NCBI GenBank assembly: GCA_964433495.1 | Contig: CAYSRC010000017.1 | Coordinates: forward strand, 1 to 41,841 | Direction of reading: 5' to 3' | DNA length: 41,841 nt | Origin: CAYSRC01 sp964433495 | GTDB lineage: Bacteria; Bacillota; Clostridia; Oscillospirales; Ruminococcaceae | In this document: piece by piece, positions 23,586 to 30,691 of the stretch | Layout: each line of letters opens with the position of its first letter | Numbering within the stretch: position 1 is the stretch's first letter | Notes under the pieces: generated by a model | What the model was told of the DNA's origin: nothing | The model's input: only the letters and a program-made list of their open reading frames with translations | The model's database searches: none | Translations under genes and position numbers: made by a program

Positions 23586-24247
23586 TTATATCCCACCCCC
23601 CAAACGGTGGCGATGCAGCCCTCTGCGCCCGCGGCGGACAGCTTGAGGCGTATGCGCCTGATGTGCTCGGCGATGACGCTGCTGTCCCCCCCGCTGTCGT
23701 AGCCCCAGACGAGCTCGTATATCCGCTCCTTGTCAAAGACCTGCCCCGCGTGCTGCGAGAGCAGCTCGACGATGTCAAACTCCTTCTTCGCAAGGCCCGC
23801 CGACCTGCCGCCGCACAGCACCTCGCGGCCCGTGTAGTCGATGACCACGCCGTTGCCGAACTTGACCTTTGCCGAGGTCTTGACCCGTCTGTCGCGGCGC
23901 AGGTGGGCCGCCACCCGCGCGCCCAGCTCCTCGATGGAAAACGGTTTGACGATGTAGTCGTCGCCCCCCGCGCTGAAGCCCTTTATCTTGTCGCTGTCCT
24001 CAATCCGCGCGGTGAGAAACAGGATGGGGCAGCTGACGCTGTCGCGGATGAGCCTGCACACCTCAAGCCCGTCGATGTCGGGCAGCCCGATGTCGAGCAG
24101 GATTATGTCCGGCTGCTGCTCGGACAGCTTCACCGCCTCGCGGCCGTTGAGCGCCGCGAGCACCCGGTAGTCGTTGTAGGTAAAGTAGTCCCGCAGCATG
24201 TCGACGATATCGCTTTCGTCGTCGGCTATCAGTATCGTCTCGTTCAA
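23573..24247 (-). CDS. OmpR/PhoB-family response regulator
   Basis: 224 residues: receiver domain with acidic pocket ADDE (about 8-11), phosphoacceptor D52 in LLDIGLPDIDG, conserved K101 (VKPF), and a C-terminal winged-helix DNA-binding domain (KKEFDIVELL ... AEHIRRIRLKL ... WGVGYKW). TTG start at 24247, chosen for the ggaggtgg ribosome site 6-7 nt upstream. First gene of the two-gene operon. A direct repeat just upstream (24289-24312) could be its own binding site. Confidence 0.94.
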   Translation of the reverse strand: MNETILIADDESDIVDMLRDYFTYNDYRVLAALNGREAVKLSEQQPDIILLDIGLPDIDGLEVCRLIRDSVSCPILFLTARIEDSDKIKGFSAGGDDYIVKPFSIEELGARVAAHLRRDRRVKTSAKVKFGNGVVIDYTGREVLCGGRSAGLAKKEFDIVELLSQHAGQVFDKERIYELVWGYDSGGDSSVIAEHIRRIRLKLSAAGAEGCIATVWGVGYKWVK

Positions 24248-24288
24248 ACCGTTCCACCTCCGTATAGTGATTGTATATTGCGGTTTTC

Positions 24289-24312
24289 AAAAATTTATCT
24301 ATAAAATTATCT
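24289..24312 (-). promoter_or_regulatory. Possible response-regulator binding site
   Basis: Two head-to-tail 12-bp half-sites on the plus strand, aaaaatttatct and ataaaattatct (10 of 12 identical), in an AT-rich island 42-65 bp upstream of the regulator start codon. Tandem half-sites of about one helical turn are what OmpR-family dimers bind. Confidence 0.35.
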
Positions 24313-24679
24313 GTAAAAAGCGAAAAACACGGCCGCGCGATTCGGCGTGACCCTGCCGAAGGCGCAAAGAGCGGGGCTCTCTTCGCCGCAGTGCGCGCGG
24401 GCAGCCTCAACCCTTAAGGTGCCGCCGGGCGGGCGCGGTGTTGCGTCCCCGCGCCTGTTTTTTCGCAAGTACGCGGCGCGCGGGTCCCGCTTTCTGCCGT
24501 CTTTTCCGGCCGTCACGCCGGTTTTTCGGGCACGGCGCGCGGCAAACCGTTTGTTTTTTTGGGGGGAATACAAGGCAGCAGCGGGCATCGTGTCCCGGCG
24601 AATGAGCCGATCCGTCGCGGGACAAAAGCCGCACGCCCCGACAGGGGGATTTGTCCCCTCCGCGCGGTATTCTTGCAGC
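24313..24679. other. Intergenic, no convincing gene
   Basis: About 370 bp between the secG terminator and the response regulator leader. Open frames cross it on both strands because it is GC-rich, but none has a ribosome site or recognisable domain. One small hairpin (gggga-tttg-tcccc) at about 24645-24659. Confidence 0.5.
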
Positions 24680-24717
24680 AAAAAACAAAGAGCGGGTTCC
24701 CGCAAGGGAATCCGCTC
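24680..24717 (-). terminator. Terminator of secG
   Basis: Stem of 12 positions (24690-24701 with 24706-24717, one mismatch) and GCAA-type loop, followed on the minus strand by TTTGTTTTTT. It lies about 100 nt after the secG stop. A second hairpin (arms gggttcccc and ggggaccc) sits between them at about 24721-24742. Confidence 0.75.
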
Positions 24718-24817
24718 CCACGGGTTCCCCGTAGGGGGACCCCCATTTTTGGGTTTCGGCGTCGTTTTGCACACAGCCGTCCGACCGGCGCGCGCAACCG
24801 CAGCGCAAAGGAACGTC

Positions 24818-25171
24818 TTACTCTTCGCCGCCCTTGTCCTCGACGTCCTCATCGCCCTCGGGCGCCGTCTCGCCCTGCGAGGTGCCGTTCTCGTCCTGCG
24901 CCCCGTCGTCCGCCGGGCGGCTCGACGCCATCGACACGATGTTGACGGCTATCGTCACGACAAACAGCACAACGGCAAGTATCTTCGTTATCTTTGCAAG
25001 CTTGATGTCCCTTGCCTTGCTGCGGCCGCGCACGGTGTCCGCCTCGCCGCCCATGATCGCCGTGGACATCCCGCTGCCCTTTTCGCTCTGGCAGGCGACG
25101 GCGATGATGATCGCCGCACAGCACAGCAGCAAACACGAACCCGCAACGATCTCGATAACAGTCATATCCAT
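24818..25171 (-). CDS. secG: Preprotein translocase subunit SecG
   Basis: 117-residue SecG, the auxiliary channel subunit of SecYEG. Two membrane helices (about 5-27 and 62-83) are linked by the conserved cytoplasmic segment QSEKGSGMSTAIMGG. Unusually it has a 30-residue acidic tail (ends PEGDEDVEDKGGEE). ATG 25171 has ggaag 9 nt upstream; ATG 25165 is a possible alternative. The open frame extends to 25300 without homology. Monocistronic, with its own terminator. Confidence 0.9.
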   Translation of the reverse strand: MDMTVIEIVAGSCLLLCCAAIIIAVACQSEKGSGMSTAIMGGEADTVRGRSKARDIKLAKITKILAVVLFVVTIAVNIVSMASSRPADDGAQDENGTSQGETAPEGDEDVEDKGGEE

Positions 25172-25433
25172 AACAGTTTTCTTCCTTTTTGCTTTACTTT
25201 TAAGACCCGGCCAAAAGCCCCGACCCCGGGGGTACGGCGCTTTTCGCACCCTTTTTGCAACCCTGCCGCACCGCCCGCCGCACACAAAAAGCGGGCGCAC
25301 GGCGCTTGAGCTTTTTAACCTATAACGGATAATATGTTACCACAAGCGCCGAAAAAATGCAAACTTTTTTCGCGCAGGGGCGAAAGGCCCGCCCTTAGGA
25401 AGGGGAAGCGGGGCAACGCTTTGCGGTGAGCCC
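25172..25433. other. Intergenic upstream of secG, no gene seen
   Basis: Contains the secG leader and an AT-rich patch at 25319-25340 that probably holds the secG promoter (a TATTAT-like -10 on the minus strand), but no -35 fits well. No gene or repeat element recognised. Confidence 0.4.
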
Positions 25434-25463
25434 AAAAAGCCTTGCTGCGGCGATCGGGCAGCA
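25434..25463 (-). terminator. Weak terminator after the PLP-dependent gene
   Basis: Stem tgctgc/gcagca (25443-25448 with 25458-25463) followed on the minus strand by aaggcTTTTTg. It is short, and 107 nt from the stop at 25570. Confidence 0.4.
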
Positions 25464-25569
25464 GGAAACGCCATGTAAACACAAAATCGGCTCAAGGCTT
25501 GCGGCAATCTCAAAGCCCACCCCCGCTGCCGCCCTCTTTGCTGCCCTTCCCTGCCCTCCTCGGCCGCTC

Positions 25570-26817
25570 TCACAGCTCAAGCAGCTGCTGCGCCGCCCTG
25601 AGATAGGCCGCGCGGGCGGTCACAAAGCTGAGACCCCCCTGCATGTAGGCGGTGTAGGGCGGCCGCAGCGGGCCGTCGCACGACAGCTCGACCGACGAGC
25701 CGTTTGTGAACGCGCCCGCCGCCATGATGACCTTGTCGTCATAGCCCGGCATCTCCCACGCCTCGGGCGCGGCAAAGCTGTCGACGGGCGACAGCGACTG
25801 GATGCCGCGGCAGAGCGCCGTCAGCGCCTCGGGCGAGCGCATGTCCGCCGTCGTGACGATGTCGTACCGCTCTGAGTCGGGCGCGGGCGAGGTGTCATAG
25901 CCCAGCTTTTTAAAGAGCGCGGCGGCGTATACGGCGCTCTTGAGCGCCTCGGCGGTCGCCGACGGCCCCATATAGACCCCTAAAAAGGTGTCGCGGTGTC
26001 CCGCGGGCCAGCAGCCGATCTCCCCGCCGGTGCCGGGCGCGGTGAGGCGCTGCGCGCACAGCTCCACAAGCTCCGCCCTGCCCGCGATATAGCCGCCCGT
26101 CTCCGCGACGCCGCCGCCCGGGTTTTTGATGAGCGAGCCCACCGCGATGTCGGCCCCCGCCATCGTCGGCTCGAGCGTCTCGGTGTACTCGCCGTAGCAG
26201 TTGTCGACAAACACGACGGCGTCGGGGTTTGCGCGCTTTACCGCCGCGGCGATTCGTCCGATGTCCGCGCAGGACAGTGAACGCCTGTGTGAATAGCCCC
26301 TCGAGCGCTGGATGTGGACGACCCGCGCGCCCGCCGCCCGCCGCTCGATCTCGTCGAGATCGGGGTCGACGCCCTCAAACGCGACCTCGTCGTACTTTAC
26401 GCCGTACTCGCGCAGCGAGCCCGCGCCCCCGTCCGACAGCCCGATCACCCCCGCAAGGGTGTCGTAGGGTCTGCCCGTCGCGGCAAGCAGCGTGTCACCC
26501 GACCGCAGCAGCCCGAAGAGGGCCACCGTCAGCGCGTGGGTGCCGCTCATAAACTGCTCGCGGCAGAGCGCCGCCTCGGCCCCCATGATCGACGCCATCA
26601 CCCGGTCGAGGCAGTCCCTGCCGTCGTCGCCGTAGCCGTAGCCGCTGCTTCCCGCCATGTGGCGCGACGCGACGCCGTTCTTCACAAACGCGTCGAGGAC
26701 GCGCAGCCTGTTGATGTCGGCTGTCTGCTCGATGCGCTCTATCCTTTCCCCTATCTCGCCCATCACCTCGCGGTCGAGCGCGAGAAGCTTTTCGCCGATA
26801 CCGAATTCTGAAAACAT
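25570..26817 (-). CDS. PLP-dependent methionine gamma-lyase / aluminium-resistance (YnbB) family protein
   Basis: 415-residue fold-type I PLP enzyme of the family annotated as methionine gamma-lyase or aluminium resistance protein (Bacillus YnbB). Landmarks: GSSGYGYGDDGRD near residue 57-67, EQFMSGTHALTVALFGLL, VFVDNCYGEYTE (PLP-ring aspartate D205) and the Schiff-base lysine K231 in GSLIKNPGGG. The reaction of this subfamily has not been settled, so no EC activity is assigned. ATG 26817 is where the family begins; only aaagga about 14 nt upstream resembles a ribosome site. Lies downstream of murD by about 150 nt. Confidence 0.88.
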   Translation of the reverse strand: MFSEFGIGEKLLALDREVMGEIGERIERIEQTADINRLRVLDAFVKNGVASRHMAGSSGYGYGDDGRDCLDRVMASIMGAEAALCREQFMSGTHALTVALFGLLRSGDTLLAATGRPYDTLAGVIGLSDGGAGSLREYGVKYDEVAFEGVDPDLDEIERRAAGARVVHIQRSRGYSHRRSLSCADIGRIAAAVKRANPDAVVFVDNCYGEYTETLEPTMAGADIAVGSLIKNPGGGVAETGGYIAGRAELVELCAQRLTAPGTGGEIGCWPAGHRDTFLGVYMGPSATAEALKSAVYAAALFKKLGYDTSPAPDSERYDIVTTADMRSPEALTALCRGIQSLSPVDSFAAPEAWEMPGYDDKVIMAAGAFTNGSSVELSCDGPLRPPYTAYMQGGLSFVTARAAYLRAAQQLLEL

Positions 26818-26965
26818 CTCTGTGATCAACGTCCTTTCAAAAACCTCTGTCCCGTCCCGCCGCGGAAAAGCGTCCGCCCCCCAAAAAGGGCCTACAGCCC
26901 GCCCGCGGGCCTTTAAAACCGTCCCGCGACGGGCCGCGGTCAAAGCCCCCTGTCGCGCGCGGGGC

Positions 26966-28342
26966 CTACAGCTCGCTCACAAGCTTTTTGAAGTGTCTGC
27001 CTCGCTCCTCAAAGTTTTTATAGCGGTCAAAGCTTGCCGACGCGGGCGACATCAGCACGACGTCGCCGTTTTGCGCGCGCTCCCTCGCGCGCCTGACGCA
27101 CCCCTCGAGGTCGTCAAGGCGCTCGGTCTCGACATCCGCGTCAATTCTCCTGAGCTCGCTCTCAATCTTGGGCGCGGTGTCGCCGCACAGCAGCAGCAGC
27201 TTGACGTGGTCCCTTATCTCGGGCGCGAGAGGGGCATAGCTTATCTTTTTGTCATACCCGCCCGCGATGAGGATGACCTTTTCGGGGAACGAGCGCAGCC
27301 CCGCGATCGTCCTCGTCGGCGAGGTGCCGATCGAGTCGTTGTACCAGCGCACGCCGTCGAGCTCGCGCGCAAGCTCGATGCGGTGCTCGACACCCGTGAA
27401 GGCGGTCGCCGTGTCGCAAAACACCCTTTCACCCACAAGCGGCAGCACCGCGGCCGCCGCCGCCGCGACGTTCTCCCTGTTGTGCGCGCCGGGGAGACGC
27501 AGCTTACCGAGGTCGAGCACGTCGCGGCTCTCCCCCTCCCGCACCCATATCAGATGTCCCCCGCTGTCGATATAGGTCCCCCGCTCGACGGGGCGCTTGC
27601 TGCTGAACCAGCACAGCTCGCCCCGCACGTCCGCGCGCATACCGCGGGTTATCTCGTTCTCAAGGTTGAGCACCGCCCTGCCGCCCGCGCCCTGGTGCAG
27701 CAGGATGTTGCGCTTCGCGTCGACATACTCGCGCATGTCCCTGTGGTGGTCAAGGTGGTTGGGCGCAAGGTTGGTCACCACCGCGACGTCGGGGCTGTAC
27801 GGCATGGAGATGAGCTGAAAGCTCGACAGCTCGACCACCGCCCAGTCGTCGGGCCCCACCTCGCGGATGACGGGCAGGAGGGGCCTGCCGATGTTCCCGC
27901 CGAGGTGCACCGTCCTGCCCGCCGCCTCGAGCACCTTTGCGATAAGGGTCGTCGTGGTCGTCTTGCCGTCGCTTCCCGTCACGCCTATCGTGTGCGCGGG
28001 ACACAGCTTGAAAAACGTCTCGATCTCCGAGGTGAACTCGACGCCCGCCGCCACCGCCGCTTGAATCTCGGGCTTGGTATAGTCGATCCCCGGGGTCCTG
28101 AACACAATGTCAAACCGCTCGAGGCCCTCAAGATACCCCTCGCCGAGCCTGAGCGCTGCGCCGAGACTCTCGGCGAGGTCGGCGTACCCGCCGAGCTCTT
28201 CGCGCCCCCTGCGGTCGCACAGCGTCACCTCTGCCCCCGCCGCGGCGTACATCCCTATCAGCTCGCGGTGGCTTAAGCCCGCCCCCAAAAAGGCGACGCG
28301 CCTGCCCTTAATGTCTTTAAAATAGCTTTCGACATCGATCAT
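26966..28342 (-). CDS. murD: UDP-N-acetylmuramoyl-L-alanine--D-glutamate ligase
   Basis: Adds D-glutamate to UDP-MurNAc-L-Ala in cytoplasmic peptidoglycan precursor synthesis. 458 residues with the Mur ligase layout: N-terminal Rossmann-like domain (RRVAFLGAGLSHRE), ATP loop GVTGSDGKTTTTT (120-132), NLAPNHLDHH, and C-terminal domain (DSIGTSPTRT, VILIAGGYDKK). ATG 28342 with aaagg upstream; the ORF reads back to 28669 but that part is leader and promoter. It stands outside any dcw-type cell-wall cluster, with only the YnbB-like gene downstream. Confidence 0.94.
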   Translation of the reverse strand: MIDVESYFKDIKGRRVAFLGAGLSHRELIGMYAAAGAEVTLCDRRGREELGGYADLAESLGAALRLGEGYLEGLERFDIVFRTPGIDYTKPEIQAAVAAGVEFTSEIETFFKLCPAHTIGVTGSDGKTTTTTLIAKVLEAAGRTVHLGGNIGRPLLPVIREVGPDDWAVVELSSFQLISMPYSPDVAVVTNLAPNHLDHHRDMREYVDAKRNILLHQGAGGRAVLNLENEITRGMRADVRGELCWFSSKRPVERGTYIDSGGHLIWVREGESRDVLDLGKLRLPGAHNRENVAAAAAAVLPLVGERVFCDTATAFTGVEHRIELARELDGVRWYNDSIGTSPTRTIAGLRSFPEKVILIAGGYDKKISYAPLAPEIRDHVKLLLLCGDTAPKIESELRRIDADVETERLDDLEGCVRRARERAQNGDVVLMSPASASFDRYKNFEERGRHFKKLVSEL

Positions 28343-28393
28343 CGCAAAACCAGCCTTTCGGTTTTTTATTGTTTTTTTCGGCTGTACCGTTCC

Positions 28394-28423
28394 ATTATAT
28401 ATCTTTTGCACTCGGTGTGGCAA
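28394..28423 (-). promoter_or_regulatory. Promoter of murD
   Basis: Minus strand TTGCCA (28418-28423), 18-nt spacer, TATAAT (28394-28399). The predicted start near 28387 gives a 45-nt leader. The stretch 28424-28620 between the two divergent promoters shows no gene. Confidence 0.8.
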
Positions 28424-28620
28424 TATATCTGCCGCTTTGCGCACAGCGCGTTTAAAACGGCTCGGCCGCCGCACAGACGGCCGGGCCGAAGGGCAGGATG
28501 TCCCCTCAAAAAGCTTCGGCAGCGCTCTGCGGGCAAAGTTTTTTCCCGGCCTCTTTCTGCGGTGCGCGGCAAACCGCGCCGACAGGCTTGAGGGTGCGCG
28601 CAAAAAGCCGCCCCACGGTG

Positions 28621-28649
28621 TTGACAGCTTGCGTATCCTGTGATACCAT
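28621..28649 (+). promoter_or_regulatory. Promoter of the MATE gene
   Basis: TTGACA (28621-28626), 17-nt spacer, TACCAT (28644-28649). The predicted start is near 28656, about 217 nt before the start codon, leaving a long leader. Confidence 0.75.
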
Positions 28650-28689
28650 ATTAGGCAGACATCATTCAATATCTCAGCAGACGGTGGAG

Positions 28690-28765
28690 GGCGGCGCGTT
28701 GTCCGAGGTATCGGGCAATGCTTTAAACCCTCGGGTCATTTCTCGTGACGCCGCCTGTCTTTTTT
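28690..28765 (+). promoter_or_regulatory. Structured leader with terminator-like end (candidate riboswitch or attenuator)
   Basis: P1 ggcggc (28690-28695) pairs with gccgcc (28750-28755). Directly inside, P2 is an 11-bp helix (28696-28706 with 28711-28721, loop ggta). A 13-nt junction (28722-28734) precedes P3 gtca/tgac (28735-28738 with 28746-28749). P1 is followed by tgtcTTTTTT (28756-28765). The three helices abut as in a three-way junction, and P1 plus the U-tract forms an intrinsic terminator about 107 nt before the MATE start codon. I do not recognise a known riboswitch class. A further hairpin, ggggcc-tc-ggcccc, lies at about 28798-28811. Confidence 0.6.
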
Positions 28766-28872
28766 ATGTTTATTTTCAAATGACGGGCTCGCGTGCCGGG
28801 GCCTCGGCCCCGCCGCAGGCTCTTCGGAATCACCCGGCGCCTTTCCCAATTCAAGGAGGCAGATATCATCTC

Positions 28873-30303
28873 ATGACAAAAACAAGCAACACCATTCTCA
28901 CCGAGAACCCCACAAAAGCGCTGCTTCGGTTCGCGCTGCCCATCTTTGCGGGCAACATGCTTCAGCAGCTCTACAGCATGGTCGACTCGGTCGTCGTCGG
29001 CAACACGGTCAGCGCGGGGGCGCTTGCCGCCGTGGGCAACGCCTTCCCGATCACCTACATGGTCATCTGCGTGTCGTTCGGCCTCTCCAACGGCTCGTCG
29101 ATCCTCGTCGGGCAGTACACGGGTGCGGGCAAGACCCGCGACATGCGCGCGCTCATCCGCACGTCGGTGCTCTATGCGGGCGCGGTCGGCGCGGTGCTGA
29201 TGCTGCTGTGCCTCGCGCTGTCGCACACCCTCGTCGGGCTGCTCGACACACCCGCCGAGCTGTTCCCCCTCACGCTGCAATATGTGCGGATCTACTTTGC
29301 GGGCCTCGTGTTCACCTTCTGCTTCAACATGATCTCAGGCCTGTTCAGGGCGCTCGGCGACTCGGTGACGCCGCTCATCTTTCTCGCGGTGTCCTCGGTC
29401 CTCAACATCGCGCTCGACCTGCTGTTCGTGCTCGCCTTCCGCATGGGCGTCAGCGGTGTCGCCATAGCCACCGTCATCTCGCAGGCCATCGCGATGCTGC
29501 TTCAGCTCGCGGCGTTAAGACGCCGCGCGGCCGAGTTCCCCGAGGACAAGGGCGCAAAGCTCATCGACCTTGCCGCCCTCAAGAGCCTGACCAAGCTCGC
29601 GCTTCCCACCACCTCGCAGGAGCTGCTCATCTCGATAAACATATTCGTCACCCAGATGTTCGTCAACCGCTTCGGCGAGGACGTCATGGCGGCGTTCACC
29701 GCCGTCGGCAAGATAGGCGACCTCGGCATGATGCCGATGATCAGCATGGGCGTTGCGCTGACCGTGTTTTCGGCGCAAAACGTCGGCGCGGGGCGCACCG
29801 ACCGGGCGAGCGCCGGCTTCCGCGCGGGCTATCGCTTCAACCTGTGCGTCGCGGTCATCCTCGCGCTGGTCGCGCTGTTCCTCGGGCGCCCGCTCATGCA
29901 GATGTTCCTCGGCGAAAACGGCACGCCCGAGATATACGCGGCGGGCCAGGAGTATCTCAACTTCACCGCCGTCTCCTTCTTCTGTATGGCCACCAGCCTC
30001 ACGGCGGAGGGCGTGATAAAGGGCGCGGGCGACGTCAACCTGTTCTTTGCAATCGCCGTCTGCGGCGCGTCGACAAAGGTTGTCGCCGCGCTGCTGCTCA
30101 TGCCGTCAATGGGCAGCCGCGGGATATGGCTCTCTATCGTGCTCAGCTGGGGTGTCGAGGCCATCCTCGTCATGGCGCGCTACCTCAGCGGGAGATGGAA
30201 GACCAAGGCGGTCACGGGCGGCGCCGAGCAGCCCTCGCCCGAGGATCAATCGACCGTGTCTTCAGAGGATCAATCGGCTGTGTCTTCACAGGAAAACGTG
30301 TGA
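28873..30303 (+). CDS. MATE-family multidrug/metabolite exporter
   Basis: 476-residue cation-coupled exporter of the MATE family (DinF/NorM-like prokaryotic branch), about 12 membrane helices in two six-helix halves. The first half opens with FALPIFAGNMLQQLYSMVDSVVVGN and the second with LTKLALPTTSQELLISINIFVTQMFVNRFGE, the expected pseudo-repeat. The C-terminal 25 residues are hydrophilic and contain a duplicated octapeptide (EDQS-x-VSS twice). ATG 28873 with aaggagg 13 nt upstream. Expression probably depends on the structured leader at 28690-28765. Substrate unknown. A strong terminator follows. Confidence 0.93.
   Translation: MTKTSNTILTENPTKALLRFALPIFAGNMLQQLYSMVDSVVVGNTVSAGALAAVGNAFPITYMVICVSFGLSNGSSILVGQYTGAGKTRDMRALIRTSVLYAGAVGAVLMLLCLALSHTLVGLLDTPAELFPLTLQYVRIYFAGLVFTFCFNMISGLFRALGDSVTPLIFLAVSSVLNIALDLLFVLAFRMGVSGVAIATVISQAIAMLLQLAALRRRAAEFPEDKGAKLIDLAALKSLTKLALPTTSQELLISINIFVTQMFVNRFGEDVMAAFTAVGKIGDLGMMPMISMGVALTVFSAQNVGAGRTDRASAGFRAGYRFNLCVAVILALVALFLGRPLMQMFLGENGTPEIYAAGQEYLNFTAVSFFCMATSLTAEGVIKGAGDVNLFFAIAVCGASTKVVAALLLMPSMGSRGIWLSIVLSWGVEAILVMARYLSGRWKTKAVTGGAEQPSPEDQSTVSSEDQSAVSSQENV
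30241..30288 (+). repeat. 24-bp tandem duplication at the 3' end of the MATE gene
   Basis: Two copies (30241-30264, 30265-30288) starting gaggatcaatcg and ending gtgtcttca, differing at two or three positions. Encodes a repeated eight-residue hydrophilic segment. Confidence 0.9.
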
Positions 30304-30321
30304 TATCAAGCCGAAGCGAGA

Positions 30322-30360
30322 GCGGAGAGCGGGGATGTTCCCCGCTCTCCGCTTGTTTTT
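30322..30360 (+). terminator. Terminator of the MATE gene
   Basis: Perfect 14-bp stem (30322-30335 with 30339-30352, arm gcggagagcgggga), 3-nt loop, then TTGTTTTT. Begins 19 nt after the stop. Confidence 0.95.
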
Positions 30361-30430
30361 GCTGTTGTATACGCCTCGCGCCGTCCGCGCCTATCGCCGC
30401 ATGCCGCCCCCGCCCGGCGCGGCAGCGCCG

Positions 30431-30487
30431 AAAGCCCCCTTGTGCAAAAAAGGGGGGGGGACAGGCCGCGAAGCGGCGGGGGGATTG
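30431..30487 (+). repeat. Two-hairpin element E1
   Basis: Same order as 20031-20086: aaagcccccttgtgcaaaa, a run of nine G closing the first stem, second hairpin with arms ggccgc/gcggcg, then GGGGGATTGC. Lies with E2 between the convergent MATE and fbp genes. Confidence 0.7.
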
Positions 30488-30547
30488 CAAGCAGTCGGTC
30501 TGAGATTGCAACCAAAAAGCTTTTCAAGCGATAAGCCTTTTTTCAGT

Positions 30548-30597
30548 CAATCCCTCAGTCGACTGTGTCGACAGCTTCCCTTACATAAGGGAGCCTA
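30548..30597 (-). repeat. Two-hairpin element E2, inverted relative to E1
   Basis: CAATCCCTCA, hairpin gtcgac-tgt-gtcgac, then stem gcttccctt/aagggagc and the GGCTCCC end read on the minus strand. E1 and E2 face each other about 60 bp apart. The remaining sequence up to the fbp stop has one more hairpin (30602-30619, stem about gcggcgc) that may help end fbp transcription. Confidence 0.75.
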
Positions 30598-30691
30598 AAG
30601 GGCGGCGCTGCCGCGCCGCAGGGCATACAGCAGAGGATCCTAAGGTCAAGGGCATTAAAGGGTACGATCCTCCGTCTCTTCACGGCATCTC

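Noticed and set aside
24347..25309. 320-codon plus-strand ORF crossing the secG region
   Set aside because: Runs antisense through secG, its terminator and leader; codon use and composition are not those of a gene here.
26870..26965. Terminator between murD and the PLP-dependent gene
   Set aside because: GC-rich inverted repeats and a short T-run exist on the minus strand, but stems are ambiguous and the arrangement is not convincing.
26657..28276. 539-codon plus-strand ORF opposite murD
   Set aside because: Shadow of murD and of the PLP-dependent gene; no start signal or domain.
28690..28765. Assigning the MATE leader to a known riboswitch (purine, preQ1, guanidine, c-di-GMP)
   Set aside because: Junction order, loop sequences and lack of the known conserved cores do not match; left as unclassified.
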